Origin: Posidoniimonas polymericola
Lineage (GTDB): Bacteria > Planctomycetota > Planctomycetia > Pirellulales > Lacipirellulaceae
Direction of reading: 5' to 3'
Length of the DNA: 64,000 bases
Assembly: GCF_007859935.1 (NCBI RefSeq)
Contig: NZ_SJPO01000001.1
Span: 124,001 to 188,000 of the forward strand
This document shows positions 14,908 to 23,337 of this stretch, in pieces. Under the pieces are notes generated by a model, which saw nothing but the letters and a program-made list of their open reading frames with translations, was not told where the DNA came from and did no database searches. Each line of letters begins with the position of its first letter. Within the stretch, counting starts at the first letter, position 1. The translations under genes and the position numbers were made by a program.

Positions 14908-17016
14908 ATGCCGGTCGACCCCTACGCCCTGTGCCCCTGCGGCAGCGGTAAGAAGCTGAAATTCTGCTGCTCGGACCTGGTTGGCGAGATCGAGAAGATC
15001 CACCGGATGGTCGAGGGCGACCAGCCGCGGGCCGCGCTGCAGCACGTCGAAGCGTCGCTGAAGAAGTACCCGGGCCGGCCGTCCCTGCTGGACCTCAAGG
15101 CGATGCTCGAGCTGACGCTGCACAAGCTCGAGGACGCGGAGCAGACGGTCGCGCTGCTGCTCGAGAAGGACCCCAAGAACCCCGCGGCCCACGCCCAGCA
15201 GGCGATCCTCCGCTGCGCCAAGGGCGACGGCGCCGCCGGCGTCGAGCCGCTGCAGCGGGCGCTGGTGCTGATCGAGGACAGCATGCCGCGCCGCGTGCTC
15301 GAGGCGATCGGCGCGGTCGGTCACACGTTGCTGATGGAGGGCAACGTCGTGGCGGCCCGCGCGCACCTGTGGCTGTACCAGGGGGTCGCCGGCCGCGAGG
15401 ACACGCGGGCGCTGGAGCTGCTGACTAGGCTCAACCAGGTGGCCGGCCTGCCGCTGCTGCTGCGCGACCACCTCTACATGCGGATGGCGCCCGACGGGCA
15501 CCCCGGCGAGAACGACCACAACTACGCCCAGGCGCTTGCCGCCCGCGGTCAGTGGGGCCCGGCGTCGGTTATGTTCGACAAGCTGTGCGGCGAGTACCCC
15601 GACCAGGCGTCGTTCCACTACAACCGCGCGTTGGTGCACGGCTGGCTGGGCGAGCAGGACGTGTTCGCCAAGGCGCTGCGTGACTTCGCGGAGCGCGACG
15701 TGCCGCTGGAGGACGCGGTCGAGGCCGTGGCGATCGCCCAGCTCATCGACCCCGAGATCAAGGACGCCATGCTGGACGTGGTCCGGCTCGCGTACCCGAT
15801 CCTCGACGAAGAAGAACTGCTGGCCCGGTTGGCCAAGGATCCGCGGGTCGCGACCATCGAACAGGACCTGAGCTCGCTCGCCGAGGAAGACTCCCCCCCA
15901 CCCCGCGCCGCTTACTACCTGCTCGACCGCCCGCTCCCCGAGTCGGGCGCCGATCTCAAGCCCGAGGCCGCGCCGCGGATCGTCGGCACGCTGCTGCGGT
16001 TTGGCCGCCAGACAAATCGCGCTGAGCGGCTCGAGCTGACCCTGGTCCGCGACGACCGCTTCGGCGAGACCACCGCCGCGCTCGGCAAGATCATCGACGG
16101 CGTGGCCGGCGTGGCCGAGGAGGAGGTGATCGATCAGGTCGACGCGGTGCAGAACGCGCTGCGTTGGCAGTGGCACTTCCCCCGCGACACCCCGCCCAAG
16201 CTCCGCCGCCAGATGACCGAGGACGAGAGCGCCCGCGTGATCCTGGAAGACTGGCCCAAGCTCGCCAGCGGGGCCCTCGACGGCAAGACCCCCGAGGAGG
16301 CCGCCGCGGACCCCGGCATGCAGAAGCAGCTGGCGGCCGCCGTGCTGACCTTCGAGCAGGGCGCCCAGGCGCTCCGCAACGCAGAGGTGTTCGAGCAGCT
16401 GCGGGAGAAGCTCGGCCTGCCGGACATGGGGCCGATCAACGCGGACGAGGTCGACGTCGACCAGCTGCCGCTGGGGCGTGTGCCGCGGCTGGACCTCGCC
16501 AAGGTCGACGACGACGACCTCCAGAAGCTGTACCAGCGGGCCGTGATCTCCAACGCGACCCCGGCGCTCGGGCCGCTCGCGACCGAAGTCGTCGGCCGCC
16601 CCTCGTTGGAAGGGCGCATCAGTTTCGAGGAGGCCTACCGCCGGATGGTCACCCTGCAGACGACCGCCGAAGAATCGCTCAAACGCCTGGAGCAGGCCAA
16701 GGAGTGGACCCGCAGCAGGGGCGAGTCGACCGCGCGGTGGGAGCTGCTTGAACTCGAGATGTACATCGTCGAGGGCGAGTCGGGCCGGGCCAACGCGACC
16801 CTCGCCCGCCTCCGCGACGAGCACATGAACGAGCCGGGTGTCGCCGAGCACCTGTACCAGTTGTTCTACGAGCTGGGGGCGATCCCGCCCGAGGGCGGCG
16901 CGCCGATGGGTGGTGGGCCGATGCCCGCCGAGGAGGCCCCGCCGAGCGGCGGCATCTGGACGCCCGACGCCGACCAGCCAGCCGCCGGCAAGCAGAAGTT
17001 GTGGACTCCCTCGTAG
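14908..17016 (+). CDS. SEC-C motif protein with TPR-like repeats
   Basis: The 702-residue protein opens with a SEC-C zinc motif, CPCGSGKKLKFCC (residues 9-21), the module that ends SecA and also occurs alone in many proteins. The rest is helical with TPR-like pairs (RAALQHVEASLKKYPGRPSL, DAEQTVALLLEKDPKNPAAH, PASVMFDKLCGEYPDQASFH) and acidic stretches. The last 60 residues are Gly/Pro-rich. With no signal peptide it should be cytoplasmic, perhaps a scaffold touching ribosomes or translocon components. That role is inferred from the motif only. Confidence 0.82.
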   Translation: MPVDPYALCPCGSGKKLKFCCSDLVGEIEKIHRMVEGDQPRAALQHVEASLKKYPGRPSLLDLKAMLELTLHKLEDAEQTVALLLEKDPKNPAAHAQQAILRCAKGDGAAGVEPLQRALVLIEDSMPRRVLEAIGAVGHTLLMEGNVVAARAHLWLYQGVAGREDTRALELLTRLNQVAGLPLLLRDHLYMRMAPDGHPGENDHNYAQALAARGQWGPASVMFDKLCGEYPDQASFHYNRALVHGWLGEQDVFAKALRDFAERDVPLEDAVEAVAIAQLIDPEIKDAMLDVVRLAYPILDEEELLARLAKDPRVATIEQDLSSLAEEDSPPPRAAYYLLDRPLPESGADLKPEAAPRIVGTLLRFGRQTNRAERLELTLVRDDRFGETTAALGKIIDGVAGVAEEEVIDQVDAVQNALRWQWHFPRDTPPKLRRQMTEDESARVILEDWPKLASGALDGKTPEEAAADPGMQKQLAAAVLTFEQGAQALRNAEVFEQLREKLGLPDMGPINADEVDVDQLPLGRVPRLDLAKVDDDDLQKLYQRAVISNATPALGPLATEVVGRPSLEGRISFEEAYRRMVTLQTTAEESLKRLEQAKEWTRSRGESTARWELLELEMYIVEGESGRANATLARLRDEHMNEPGVAEHLYQLFYELGAIPPEGGAPMGGGPMPAEEAPPSGGIWTPDADQPAAGKQKLWTPS

Positions 17017-17037
17017 CCCCGTCTCCGGCCTGACACG

Positions 17038-18120
17038 ATGCCTACACAGACCGACGCCGCGATGATGGCCCTGGCCGTCCGACTCGCCGCCCGCGGCGAG
17101 GGAGCGGTGGAGCCCAATCCGATGGTCGGGTGCGTTCTTGCCCACGGCGACCAGGTGGTCGGCAAGGGGTGGCACCAGCAGTTCGGCGGACCCCACGCCG
17201 AGGTCAATGCGTTGGCCGCCGCCGGCGAGCGCGCCGCCGGGGCCACCGCCTACGTCACGCTCGAGCCGTGCTGCCACACCGGCAAGACGCCCCCCTGCAC
17301 CGGGGCGCTCATCGCCGCCGGGGTTGCGCGGGTGGTGTTCGCCGTTCGTGATCCCTTTCCCCAGGTCAACGGCGGCGGCCTGCAGCAACTTACCGAAGCC
17401 GGCATCGAGTGCCACACCGGCGTCGGCGAGGAGGACGCGCGGCGGCTGCTCGCGCCGTACCTTAAGCTCACTCAGGCGGGCCGCCCGTGGGTCATCGCCA
17501 AGTGGGCCATGACCCTCGACGGCAAGCTCGCCACGTCGACCGGCAGCAGCCAGTGGATCAGCTCGCCCGAGTCGCGCGAGATCGTCCACCAGCTCCGTGG
17601 CCGGGTCGACGCGATCATCGTGGGGGCCGGCACCGCCCGCGACGATGACCCGCTGCTGACCGCGCGGCCCGCCGGCCCGCGGACCGCCGCCCGGGTCGTG
17701 CTGGGCGAGGTGGCGCCCGGCAGTCAGCTCGCCAGGACCATCGACCAGGCCCCGGTGATCAGCGTGGTGCCGAGCCAGGTCGCGCGCCACCGGGCGGCCG
17801 ACGGAGTCGAGGTCCTCGCGCTGGGTGGCCGCAACCACACCGAACGGCTGGCGTCGTTGCTCGACGAGCTGGGCGCGCGTCGGATGACCAATGTGCTGAT
17901 CGAGGGTGGCGCCAGGGGCCTTGGCGCCGCGTTCGACGGCGGACTGATCGACGAGGTCCACGCGTTCGTCGCCCCCAAGCTGTGCGGAGGCGCCGACGCG
18001 CCGAGCCCGATCGGCGGCCACGGACTGGCCGACATGACCAAGGCCCTCGCGCTCAGCGATGTGGCGTTCGACACGCCGGGCGGCGATGTCTACGTCCGCG
18101 GGCGGGTGGCCCGAGCTTAG
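17038..18120 (+). CDS. ribD: Bifunctional riboflavin deaminase/reductase RibD
   Basis: This 360-residue enzyme performs two consecutive early steps of riboflavin synthesis: deamination of the pyrimidine from GTP cyclohydrolase II, then NADPH reduction of its ribosyl side chain. The deaminase half has the zinc ligands H53 in HAEVNAL, C78 in EPCCHTGKTPPC and C87. The reductase half begins near WVIAKWAMTLDGKLATSTGS and includes ISSPESREIVHQLRGRVDAI and VLIEGGARGLGAAF. It follows the SEC-C gene by 21 bp and may be co-transcribed with it. No other rib gene is present here. Its stop overlaps that of the convergent gene by 4 bp. Confidence 0.95.
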   Translation: MPTQTDAAMMALAVRLAARGEGAVEPNPMVGCVLAHGDQVVGKGWHQQFGGPHAEVNALAAAGERAAGATAYVTLEPCCHTGKTPPCTGALIAAGVARVVFAVRDPFPQVNGGGLQQLTEAGIECHTGVGEEDARRLLAPYLKLTQAGRPWVIAKWAMTLDGKLATSTGSSQWISSPESREIVHQLRGRVDAIIVGAGTARDDDPLLTARPAGPRTAARVVLGEVAPGSQLARTIDQAPVISVVPSQVARHRAADGVEVLALGGRNHTERLASLLDELGARRMTNVLIEGGARGLGAAFDGGLIDEVHAFVAPKLCGGADAPSPIGGHGLADMTKALALSDVAFDTPGGDVYVRGRVARA

Positions 18121-18803
18121 CGCTCCAGCCGCAGCGTGGCCCAGCAGCTGGGGTCCTCGTCGGTCGGGAACTCGCGGCCGTTGGCGAAGGTCTGCACGCC
18201 GAGCTCGCGGTCGATCACCTCGTAGTGGAAGCCGAGCTGGTCGTGCTGGTCGGGGTCGTAACCGCCGAGGGCGCCCGCCGGGATGAACACCATCAGGTGA
18301 TAGCCGTCTTCCTTGACGCGGCCGATCGCCTGCAGCTCGCGCGGCCGGACCGGGCGGGCGTTCTCCCGGGCGCGGTTGATCAGCAGCTGGTCGGCGGCCG
18401 CCTCGGCGGCGCCGCGGCCGCCGCCGGCCGACAGGAAGCCAAACCGGTGGCAGTACTTGCTCGCCCGGTGGATGTTGTGCGTGGCGCGGGTGTCGATCCA
18501 GACCTGCAGCCCATCGGACTCGTCGAGCCGCGACTCGCGGCACCACACCGCCTGACGCTTGCCGGTCACCGTGACGGTCAGCGCGAGGCCCTCGGGCGCC
18601 CAGGCCATCCGCACGTCGGCGAAGCGCCGCTCGGAGCTCGGCGTGCCGCGGTCGAGCGAGGCCAGGTCCGGCAGGCGGCAGGACTCGTCGAGCACCACGC
18701 CGGCCTGCGACCAGATCGGCGTGTGCCGCTTGATCGGCGCGGCAAACTGGAACAAGAAACGGGGCGCCAGCAGCGTGTTGAGTTCGTTCCCGGGGGCGGG
18801 CAT
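18117..18803 (-). CDS. DOMON/carbohydrate-binding-like protein
   Basis: This 228-residue protein has the look of an immunoglobulin-like CBM9/DOMON-type domain: ADVRMAWAPEGLALTVTVTG, then ESDGLQVWIDTRATHNIHRA, a core YCHRFGFL and the late strand DQLGFHYEVIDREL. These domains bind sugars or haem, usually outside the cell, but no signal peptide is evident from ATG 18803. The gene is convergent with ribD and shares 4 bp with it. The assignment rests on strand pattern and the D-x-VWIDTR motif, so it is tentative. Confidence 0.65.
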   Translation of the reverse strand: MPAPGNELNTLLAPRFLFQFAAPIKRHTPIWSQAGVVLDESCRLPDLASLDRGTPSSERRFADVRMAWAPEGLALTVTVTGKRQAVWCRESRLDESDGLQVWIDTRATHNIHRASKYCHRFGFLSAGGGRGAAEAAADQLLINRARENARPVRPRELQAIGRVKEDGYHLMVFIPAGALGGYDPDQHDQLGFHYEVIDRELGVQTFANGREFPTDEDPSCWATLRLER

Positions 18804-18990
18804 CGGCGGCGCCTTGAGTGACTCGGTTGATGAAGGGTGGGTTTTGTCCGCTGTCGCATGGGGCCGGAGCACGCCGAAAGCGGCGGCGGACGCCCGTGCA
18901 ACGCGTTTTAAGCTGTTATAGCAGGTTTTCTGCGTCCGTCGGAGGGACCCGGAGAGAGACAGTCCCCAGGGGTTTAGTCCGTTTTATCGC

Positions 18991-19024
18991 GCGGAGGGGA
19001 CAAAACCCCCGCCGCGGTTTCTCC
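18991..19024 (-). repeat. Dispersed GGTTTTGTCC repeat, copy 2
   Basis: Read on the minus strand this is GGAGAAACCGCGGCGGGGGT followed by TTTGTCCCCTCCG, about 85% like the copy at 10313-10347. A further GGGTTTTGTCC core lies near 18837. Confidence 0.55.
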
Positions 19025-19370
19025 TTGATCGGGTCGCAGCCGACCCCCACTGCCCATCCCGCTGCTAGCGTCGGGCAGCCCGACCGCCACGAGCGGTCGC
19101 GGCGCCCGATCCCGGCGCCCAGTTCTGCTGCTCGGTCCCGAGGCGCCTATCCGCCCGCCTGGATCTCGGGGCAACCCTCCATTGGACCACGGTAGGTGGG
19201 ATTTCGCCACTCAAAAGTCGCCAGATTCGAGCAGCGAATGTCGAGCAGAATCGAAGCCCGCCTCCCAAGCGAGGGAGTACCGAAGCAGCGTGTTCCTGTA
19301 CCGCAGCGGCCGCTGATAGTATCCCTGGCTCTCCGAGCCAGGAACCCACAGCTCCGAGGGCCGGGGACAA

Positions 19371-19587
19371 CTACCCGGGTGGCAGCGAACTTCGCCCGCG
19401 AGGAAGCCTGCCTGCTGGGAAGCCATGATCGGGCGAACGTCGGCAGCGCTTGCGACGAGAGGAGATCGACTCGCAAGCAGACGTCGACGCCGCAAGGCCT
19501 ATTGGGCTGGCGCCCACCGAAGTTCGTTCGAACGAGTCCACCTGCTGGCCGGCCCTAACGCGAACGAAAGTCGCTGCTACCCGGGTG
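19371..19587. repeat. Large imperfect inverted repeat with apical hairpin
   Basis: The left arm starts TACCCGGGTGGCAGCGAACT and the right arm, reverse complemented, starts CACCCGGGTAGCAGCGACTT. Similarity continues inward for about 60 nt at lower identity. The apex carries a perfect 8-bp stem, GCTTGCGA (19448-19455) with TCGCAAGC (19471-19478). The structure could be a MITE, a cruciform or a structured RNA. No known RNA family was recognised on either strand. Confidence 0.55.
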
Positions 19588-19903
19588 CGCAGCAGTTTCA
19601 CGCCGGCGCGTCGTCAATTGGGCTCAAAGTTGCCGAGGATGGGCACACCGACGTTTCCAAGGAATTTGCGAAACTGCGCGAGGTGTCTTTTCTCGGCAGA
19701 CACCTCCGTACTTAGCTTGAGCCTGCTACAGCGGACGGGTGGTCCAACCGCTGCACGGCGGCCGGAGTCAAATCTGAGCGAAGCGATGAGCACCGACGGC
19801 AGTTGCAGAGCCCCAAGAACTGCGCCGAATACAAACTACTCGGGTGTTCTCCAGTGCCACCCACCGGGGCCTTGCCAATCCCCCCGCCTTTGGCTGAGTT
19901 TGA

Positions 19904-21367
19904 TCATTCAATGCTGCACACAATCCGCTGGTAGCGAACGAGCGGCGGTGAGCCATTGTCAGTAACTTCGAGAATGATGTGAACCTGTTTGCCGGGCTCG
20001 CTAGGGACGACGAAGCCGGTCTCTTGCTGCCCCGCATTGTTGATGTCCACCTGGGATTCCGCCGAGTCGGCTTCTGCATATTGCCACCAGCGATACGTCA
20101 ATGCGTCTTCGTCCGGGTCGCTGGTTCCAGCAGCGCTTAGCGAAACGGCCTCGCCCGGACTGACCTGTAAGTCGGCGTCGTGAGCCAGTTTGATATCTGG
20201 CGGATGGTTGGCCTCGTCATAAGACTTCACGCACCAGTCGGCTCGCGCCGCGAAATCTCGCTGAATCGCATCGATCCAGCGCCATTGAGGTTTGAGGTAG
20301 GCAGTCAATTCCGGATCATTGGTGGTCTCGCGTTTTGCACGTCTGCGACCCCATGCCGAGCTGCCATACCAACGACCCTCGGGATACTCGTAGCCATGCT
20401 CCGCAACATGATCGAGCCATGTGTTTTCGCGGACTTTGGTAAATCGACCGCCCCAGCCGCCCCAGTCTGGTGATTCGTCGCTGCGCAGACCGGTCGGAAT
20501 AACTTGCAGGAATGCCGGCGAGTCTCCTTCGGACCGGAAGCGTCCATCGTCGTGTGCTTTGTACATTTCTAGCAGCGGCCCATGACTGTGTAAGGCGTTC
20601 TCGTTCATCCACTTTGCGGAGAAATAGCGCTGCACCTGCTGAGGTACGGCCTTCCGCTGCCGTTCGTAGGCGAAGGCGATGAACTGATCAGAGACGATCG
20701 TCGGAATGTTGAATTTGCCCCAGCTTTGCCGAATGTATTTCTGGTAGGTGTCATCCTGCTCCCAGATAAAATAGAAGCGGATCTTCTTTGCCACCGCGGC
20801 CATCTTGCCCGGATGCTTCTCCTCGATCGTCTTCAGTGCACGTGCGATGGTGTTGGGTCCGCCCCACGCTTGCAACCAGATCGGTCGATTATCCGAGTCG
20901 TCGAGCAGAACTTTGGCGATCAACTGCGATCCCGCAGTTTCTTCGTCCATGTCGCCCTCCGATTTGACATTGCCGAGCACTGTGATGGATCTGAGATAGT
21001 CCGGCGTGGGAAAGTCGGGGTCGTGCTGGATAAGGTTGGGGTAGACTTCTTCATAAGCCTCCAGAAGCGGCTGAATCCATTCGTCGCCCGCCCACTTATG
21101 GCCCTGCCAGTGATACTGTGAACTCGATGTCACGATGCCCTCGACGTCGAATTCATTCGCGTACAACAGGAACCGCACCATTGAGCACTCGTCGTCGATC
21201 TCCCCGTCGGTCGTGACGATGACCCGGGGTTTGTCGGAGACCGCGTCAGCCTGCTGCGCGCACGCGAAGGTGGCCAGGCAGGCGAGGATTGTCGTGGGGA
21301 GCAGGAGCGTCCGATGTAGGGTGTTCAATTTCCGTGTGTCCAAAGTGTGCAGCCGTGGGATAAGCAT
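19904..21367 (-). CDS. Secreted Sde182-like nucleoside-hydrolase-fold protein (DUF1593)
   Basis: This 487-residue secreted protein begins with a signal peptide (TLLLPTTILACLATFACAQQ) and then the nucleoside-hydrolase fold start PRVIVTTDGEIDDECSMVRF, whose clustered Asp residues bind calcium in related enzymes. YANEFDVEGIVTSSSQYHW and WGGPNTIARALKTI are further family blocks. The last 90 residues (ADLQVSPGEAVSLSAAGTSD, YRWWQYAEADSAE) are an Ig-like Sde182 C-terminal domain. The family is tied to polysaccharide breakdown, and the adjacent pectate lyase fits. The substrate is unproven. The gene is less GC-rich than its surroundings. Confidence 0.85.
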   Translation of the reverse strand: MLIPRLHTLDTRKLNTLHRTLLLPTTILACLATFACAQQADAVSDKPRVIVTTDGEIDDECSMVRFLLYANEFDVEGIVTSSSQYHWQGHKWAGDEWIQPLLEAYEEVYPNLIQHDPDFPTPDYLRSITVLGNVKSEGDMDEETAGSQLIAKVLLDDSDNRPIWLQAWGGPNTIARALKTIEEKHPGKMAAVAKKIRFYFIWEQDDTYQKYIRQSWGKFNIPTIVSDQFIAFAYERQRKAVPQQVQRYFSAKWMNENALHSHGPLLEMYKAHDDGRFRSEGDSPAFLQVIPTGLRSDESPDWGGWGGRFTKVRENTWLDHVAEHGYEYPEGRWYGSSAWGRRRAKRETTNDPELTAYLKPQWRWIDAIQRDFAARADWCVKSYDEANHPPDIKLAHDADLQVSPGEAVSLSAAGTSDPDEDALTYRWWQYAEADSAESQVDINNAGQQETGFVVPSEPGKQVHIILEVTDNGSPPLVRYQRIVCSIE

Positions 21368-21452
21368 TCAGCCGGTCGCTAGGAAATCACAGGTTCACAG
21401 GCTGGTAGCCAGTGACACCCGATGGTTTCACGGGCCGAAAGCAGATGCCGCG

Positions 21453-22859
21453 TCATTCTACTAATCCGTTGACGTACTCCTCGATGTTGGAATAGCCGTC
21501 ATCGTCGCGGTCTCGTGCTGCGTCCGAAGCGTCGTCGGGGTTCAGGTCGTGTGCTTTCTCCCATTCGTCCGGCATGCCGTCTTCATCCGTGTCGGCCGGC
21601 GGCTCTGCTGACTTCAGCTCCGGCCAACCACCGACATCTTTTGGAGTCGTGATGATGCCGTTAGCCCCACACTGGGCCGTGCCGGTGCGAACTTCTTCGA
21701 CGACGCGGGCGTCAATCGGGTCGCGATTGGGAAACGAGCAACCCGCGTGGGTGAGGACGGCTTCGTAAGCCTCCTCCGCTGACTGCTGCTCGATCGGCAT
21801 TGCGTCCCACGGCTCGGCCAGTCTCTTAAACCGATCGCCCTTCACACCCAGCCAGTTGTCCGTGGCTACCTTGGGAAAGCCGTGGAAAAAGTTGCCTGCC
21901 ACGTGCCAACTGCCTGAATCGCCCTCGCCCCTCGACGAAGGCTTCGCGATTTGATCCTTCACGTCATTACGCGTGGCCGGGCCGGGCTTGTAGTAGTTGG
22001 CTAGCATGTTGATCGTTGAGTGTTCGATGGGTGGATTTCTCCGGTCGCCTCTTTGACGGGCCTCGCCGCCGTAGCAGCTTTCGTAGCCCCAGTTGTAGAT
22101 CACGTTGTTGCGGTAGTCGTTGTAGCCGCAGCCCGACGCCCAACGCGGATTGCGACTGTCGTTGTGGGCAATCAAGTTGTGGTGGTACGTGCCGTAGTTG
22201 TTGCCCCAAATACCGCCAAACCGGTGTCCGGTGTTGCCTTTTGCACACGCTTCGGAAATCAAGCACCACTGGATCGTGACGTGTTGGTTGTGGTACATCG
22301 ACAACACTTCGTCACTGCTCCAGCTTGTGGAGACGTGATCGAGGATGATGTTCTCTTTGTAACGACTGAAAATCGCGTCGACTTCGCGGGAAACCGGGTC
22401 GGGGCGCACGCGGATGTAACGAATGACGACATCGTTGGCGTTGAGCGCAAGGTCACCTTTGAGGCAAATGCCGTCACCGGGAGCCGTCTGGCCGGCGATC
22501 GTGATGTTGTCGTTCTTGATGCTGAACCGTTTGCCCTCGCTATCGATCGTTCCGGCAACCCGAAACACGACGATCCGCGGCCCTTCGGCTTCGATCGCAG
22601 TGCGGAAACTCCCCGGACCGGACTCCTTTAAGTTGGTTACCGCAATCACCCGTCCGCCGCGACCGCCAGTGGTTCGAGCGCCATACCCTTCCGCACCGGG
22701 GAAGGCCGGGAGCTCTCCGCAAAACGCCAATTCGGTTGCCGCAATGGCGAGGACAACAGTGAAGAAGCTGAAGCAGATCGCAGGCACTGGGGTTCGTCCC
22801 GCTATCGAAGGGGACTCACGCATCGCATCGGCCGAGTGCTCGTAGTTCGTTGCTCTCAT
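21453..22859 (-). CDS. Secreted pectate lyase-like protein, PL1 type
   Basis: This 468-residue parallel beta-helix protein has a signal segment (FSFFTVVLAIAATELAFC), then PAFPGAEGYGARTTGGRGG, the family start. ITIAGQTAPGDGICLKGD and ILDHVSTSWSSDEVLSMYHN are hallmark repeats of pectate lyases, followed by HHNLIAHNDSRNPRWASG with a likely catalytic or substrate-binding Arg. The C-terminus has an EF-hand-like DTDEDGMPDEWEKAHDLNPD and a DRDDDGYSNIEEYVNGL calcium motif. It should cleave polygalacturonate by beta-elimination outside the cell. It lies 85 bp upstream of the Sde182-like gene on the same strand, so the two probably form an operon. Confidence 0.87.
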   Translation of the reverse strand: MRATNYEHSADAMRESPSIAGRTPVPAICFSFFTVVLAIAATELAFCGELPAFPGAEGYGARTTGGRGGRVIAVTNLKESGPGSFRTAIEAEGPRIVVFRVAGTIDSEGKRFSIKNDNITIAGQTAPGDGICLKGDLALNANDVVIRYIRVRPDPVSREVDAIFSRYKENIILDHVSTSWSSDEVLSMYHNQHVTIQWCLISEACAKGNTGHRFGGIWGNNYGTYHHNLIAHNDSRNPRWASGCGYNDYRNNVIYNWGYESCYGGEARQRGDRRNPPIEHSTINMLANYYKPGPATRNDVKDQIAKPSSRGEGDSGSWHVAGNFFHGFPKVATDNWLGVKGDRFKRLAEPWDAMPIEQQSAEEAYEAVLTHAGCSFPNRDPIDARVVEEVRTGTAQCGANGIITTPKDVGGWPELKSAEPPADTDEDGMPDEWEKAHDLNPDDASDAARDRDDDGYSNIEEYVNGLVE

Positions 22860-23337
22860 GGCGTCACATACTCAACAGGACAGCAGGTTCGTGAGATCAG
22901 CAGTTAATGCAACTTGTTCCAAGCGGTGATTCTCCCTGCCTGTGGTACAGCCTTCAACGTGAATCGATGTTTAATGAGGTTGGTTTTGAGACGCGCCCTA
23001 CTTTGTCGCGACGCCCATTGCCGCTGCGAGCTCTTCTCGCAGTGTGCGGTAGAAGCCCGCCCCGCACTATTGGACAAGTCGGACCGTGTCGCCAGAGATT
23101 GCCAATCCAACTGATAGGAGGAACTCTTCGACCGTAATCTGCCGGGCACCAAACTCGCATCGGTTGTCATACCTCGGTCAGATTCTGAACTCCGGAGAAT
23201 GCAGAAGTTGCATCGCCCGCGGCACCGGAGAGGGTCGGCAAACTCGCTGAGGTTGTCACAACCGCGGTGAGTTTCGGAACCCCTGCTCCTGCACTGGCTT
23301 CCTCATTTTTCGCTGCCGGTTGCCACGGCGTCCGCCG
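22860..23337. other. Non-coding gap with palindromic TTGTGACAA box
   Basis: The 478 bp between two same-strand genes has no convincing start codon with a long frame. It holds the hairpin at 23239-23275 and a related half copy (GGTATGACAACCGATGCGAG on the minus strand) about 90 bp away. Confidence 0.45.
23239..23275. repeat. Hairpin with GGTTGTGACAACC core
   Basis: AAACTCGCTGAGGTTG and CAACCGCGGTGAGTTT pair with few mismatches around TCA, about 60 bp beyond the stop of the PQQ-propeller gene on the minus strand. Without a T-tract it is not a classic terminator. Confidence 0.5.

Larger units (their letters stand above)
18804..19903. other. 1.1 kb non-coding region rich in hairpins
   Basis: No convincing gene occurs in this stretch. 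It holds a dispersed repeat (18991-19024), a perfect hairpin CCTGGCTCTCCGAGCCAGG (19324-19342) and a 215 bp imperfect inverted-repeat structure (19371-19587). The remaining 300 bp before the hydrolase stop show nothing I can name. Confidence 0.6.

Noticed and set aside
14902-18546. Very long minus-strand open frame opposite the SEC-C and ribD genes
   Set aside because: It is a shadow of GC-rich codon use on the plus strand. It is full of Arg/Val/Gly/Leu runs without domains and crosses two well-supported genes.
18117-18872. Longer start (ATG 18872) for the DOMON-like gene
   Set aside because: The extra 23 residues are Pro/Ser/His-rich without conserved pattern. ATG 18803 lies right before the domain.
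19371-19587. Integron attC site
   Set aside because: The structure is too long and lacks the R'/R'' core sites and an integrase. The XerC-type gene is 14 kb away and of housekeeping type.
23170-23337. Continuation of the PQQ-propeller frame past its stop codon
   Set aside because: The in-frame 55 codons after TAG are Ala/Ser/Thr-rich and end at a stop. The IEE end fits the family, so the extension is not needed.
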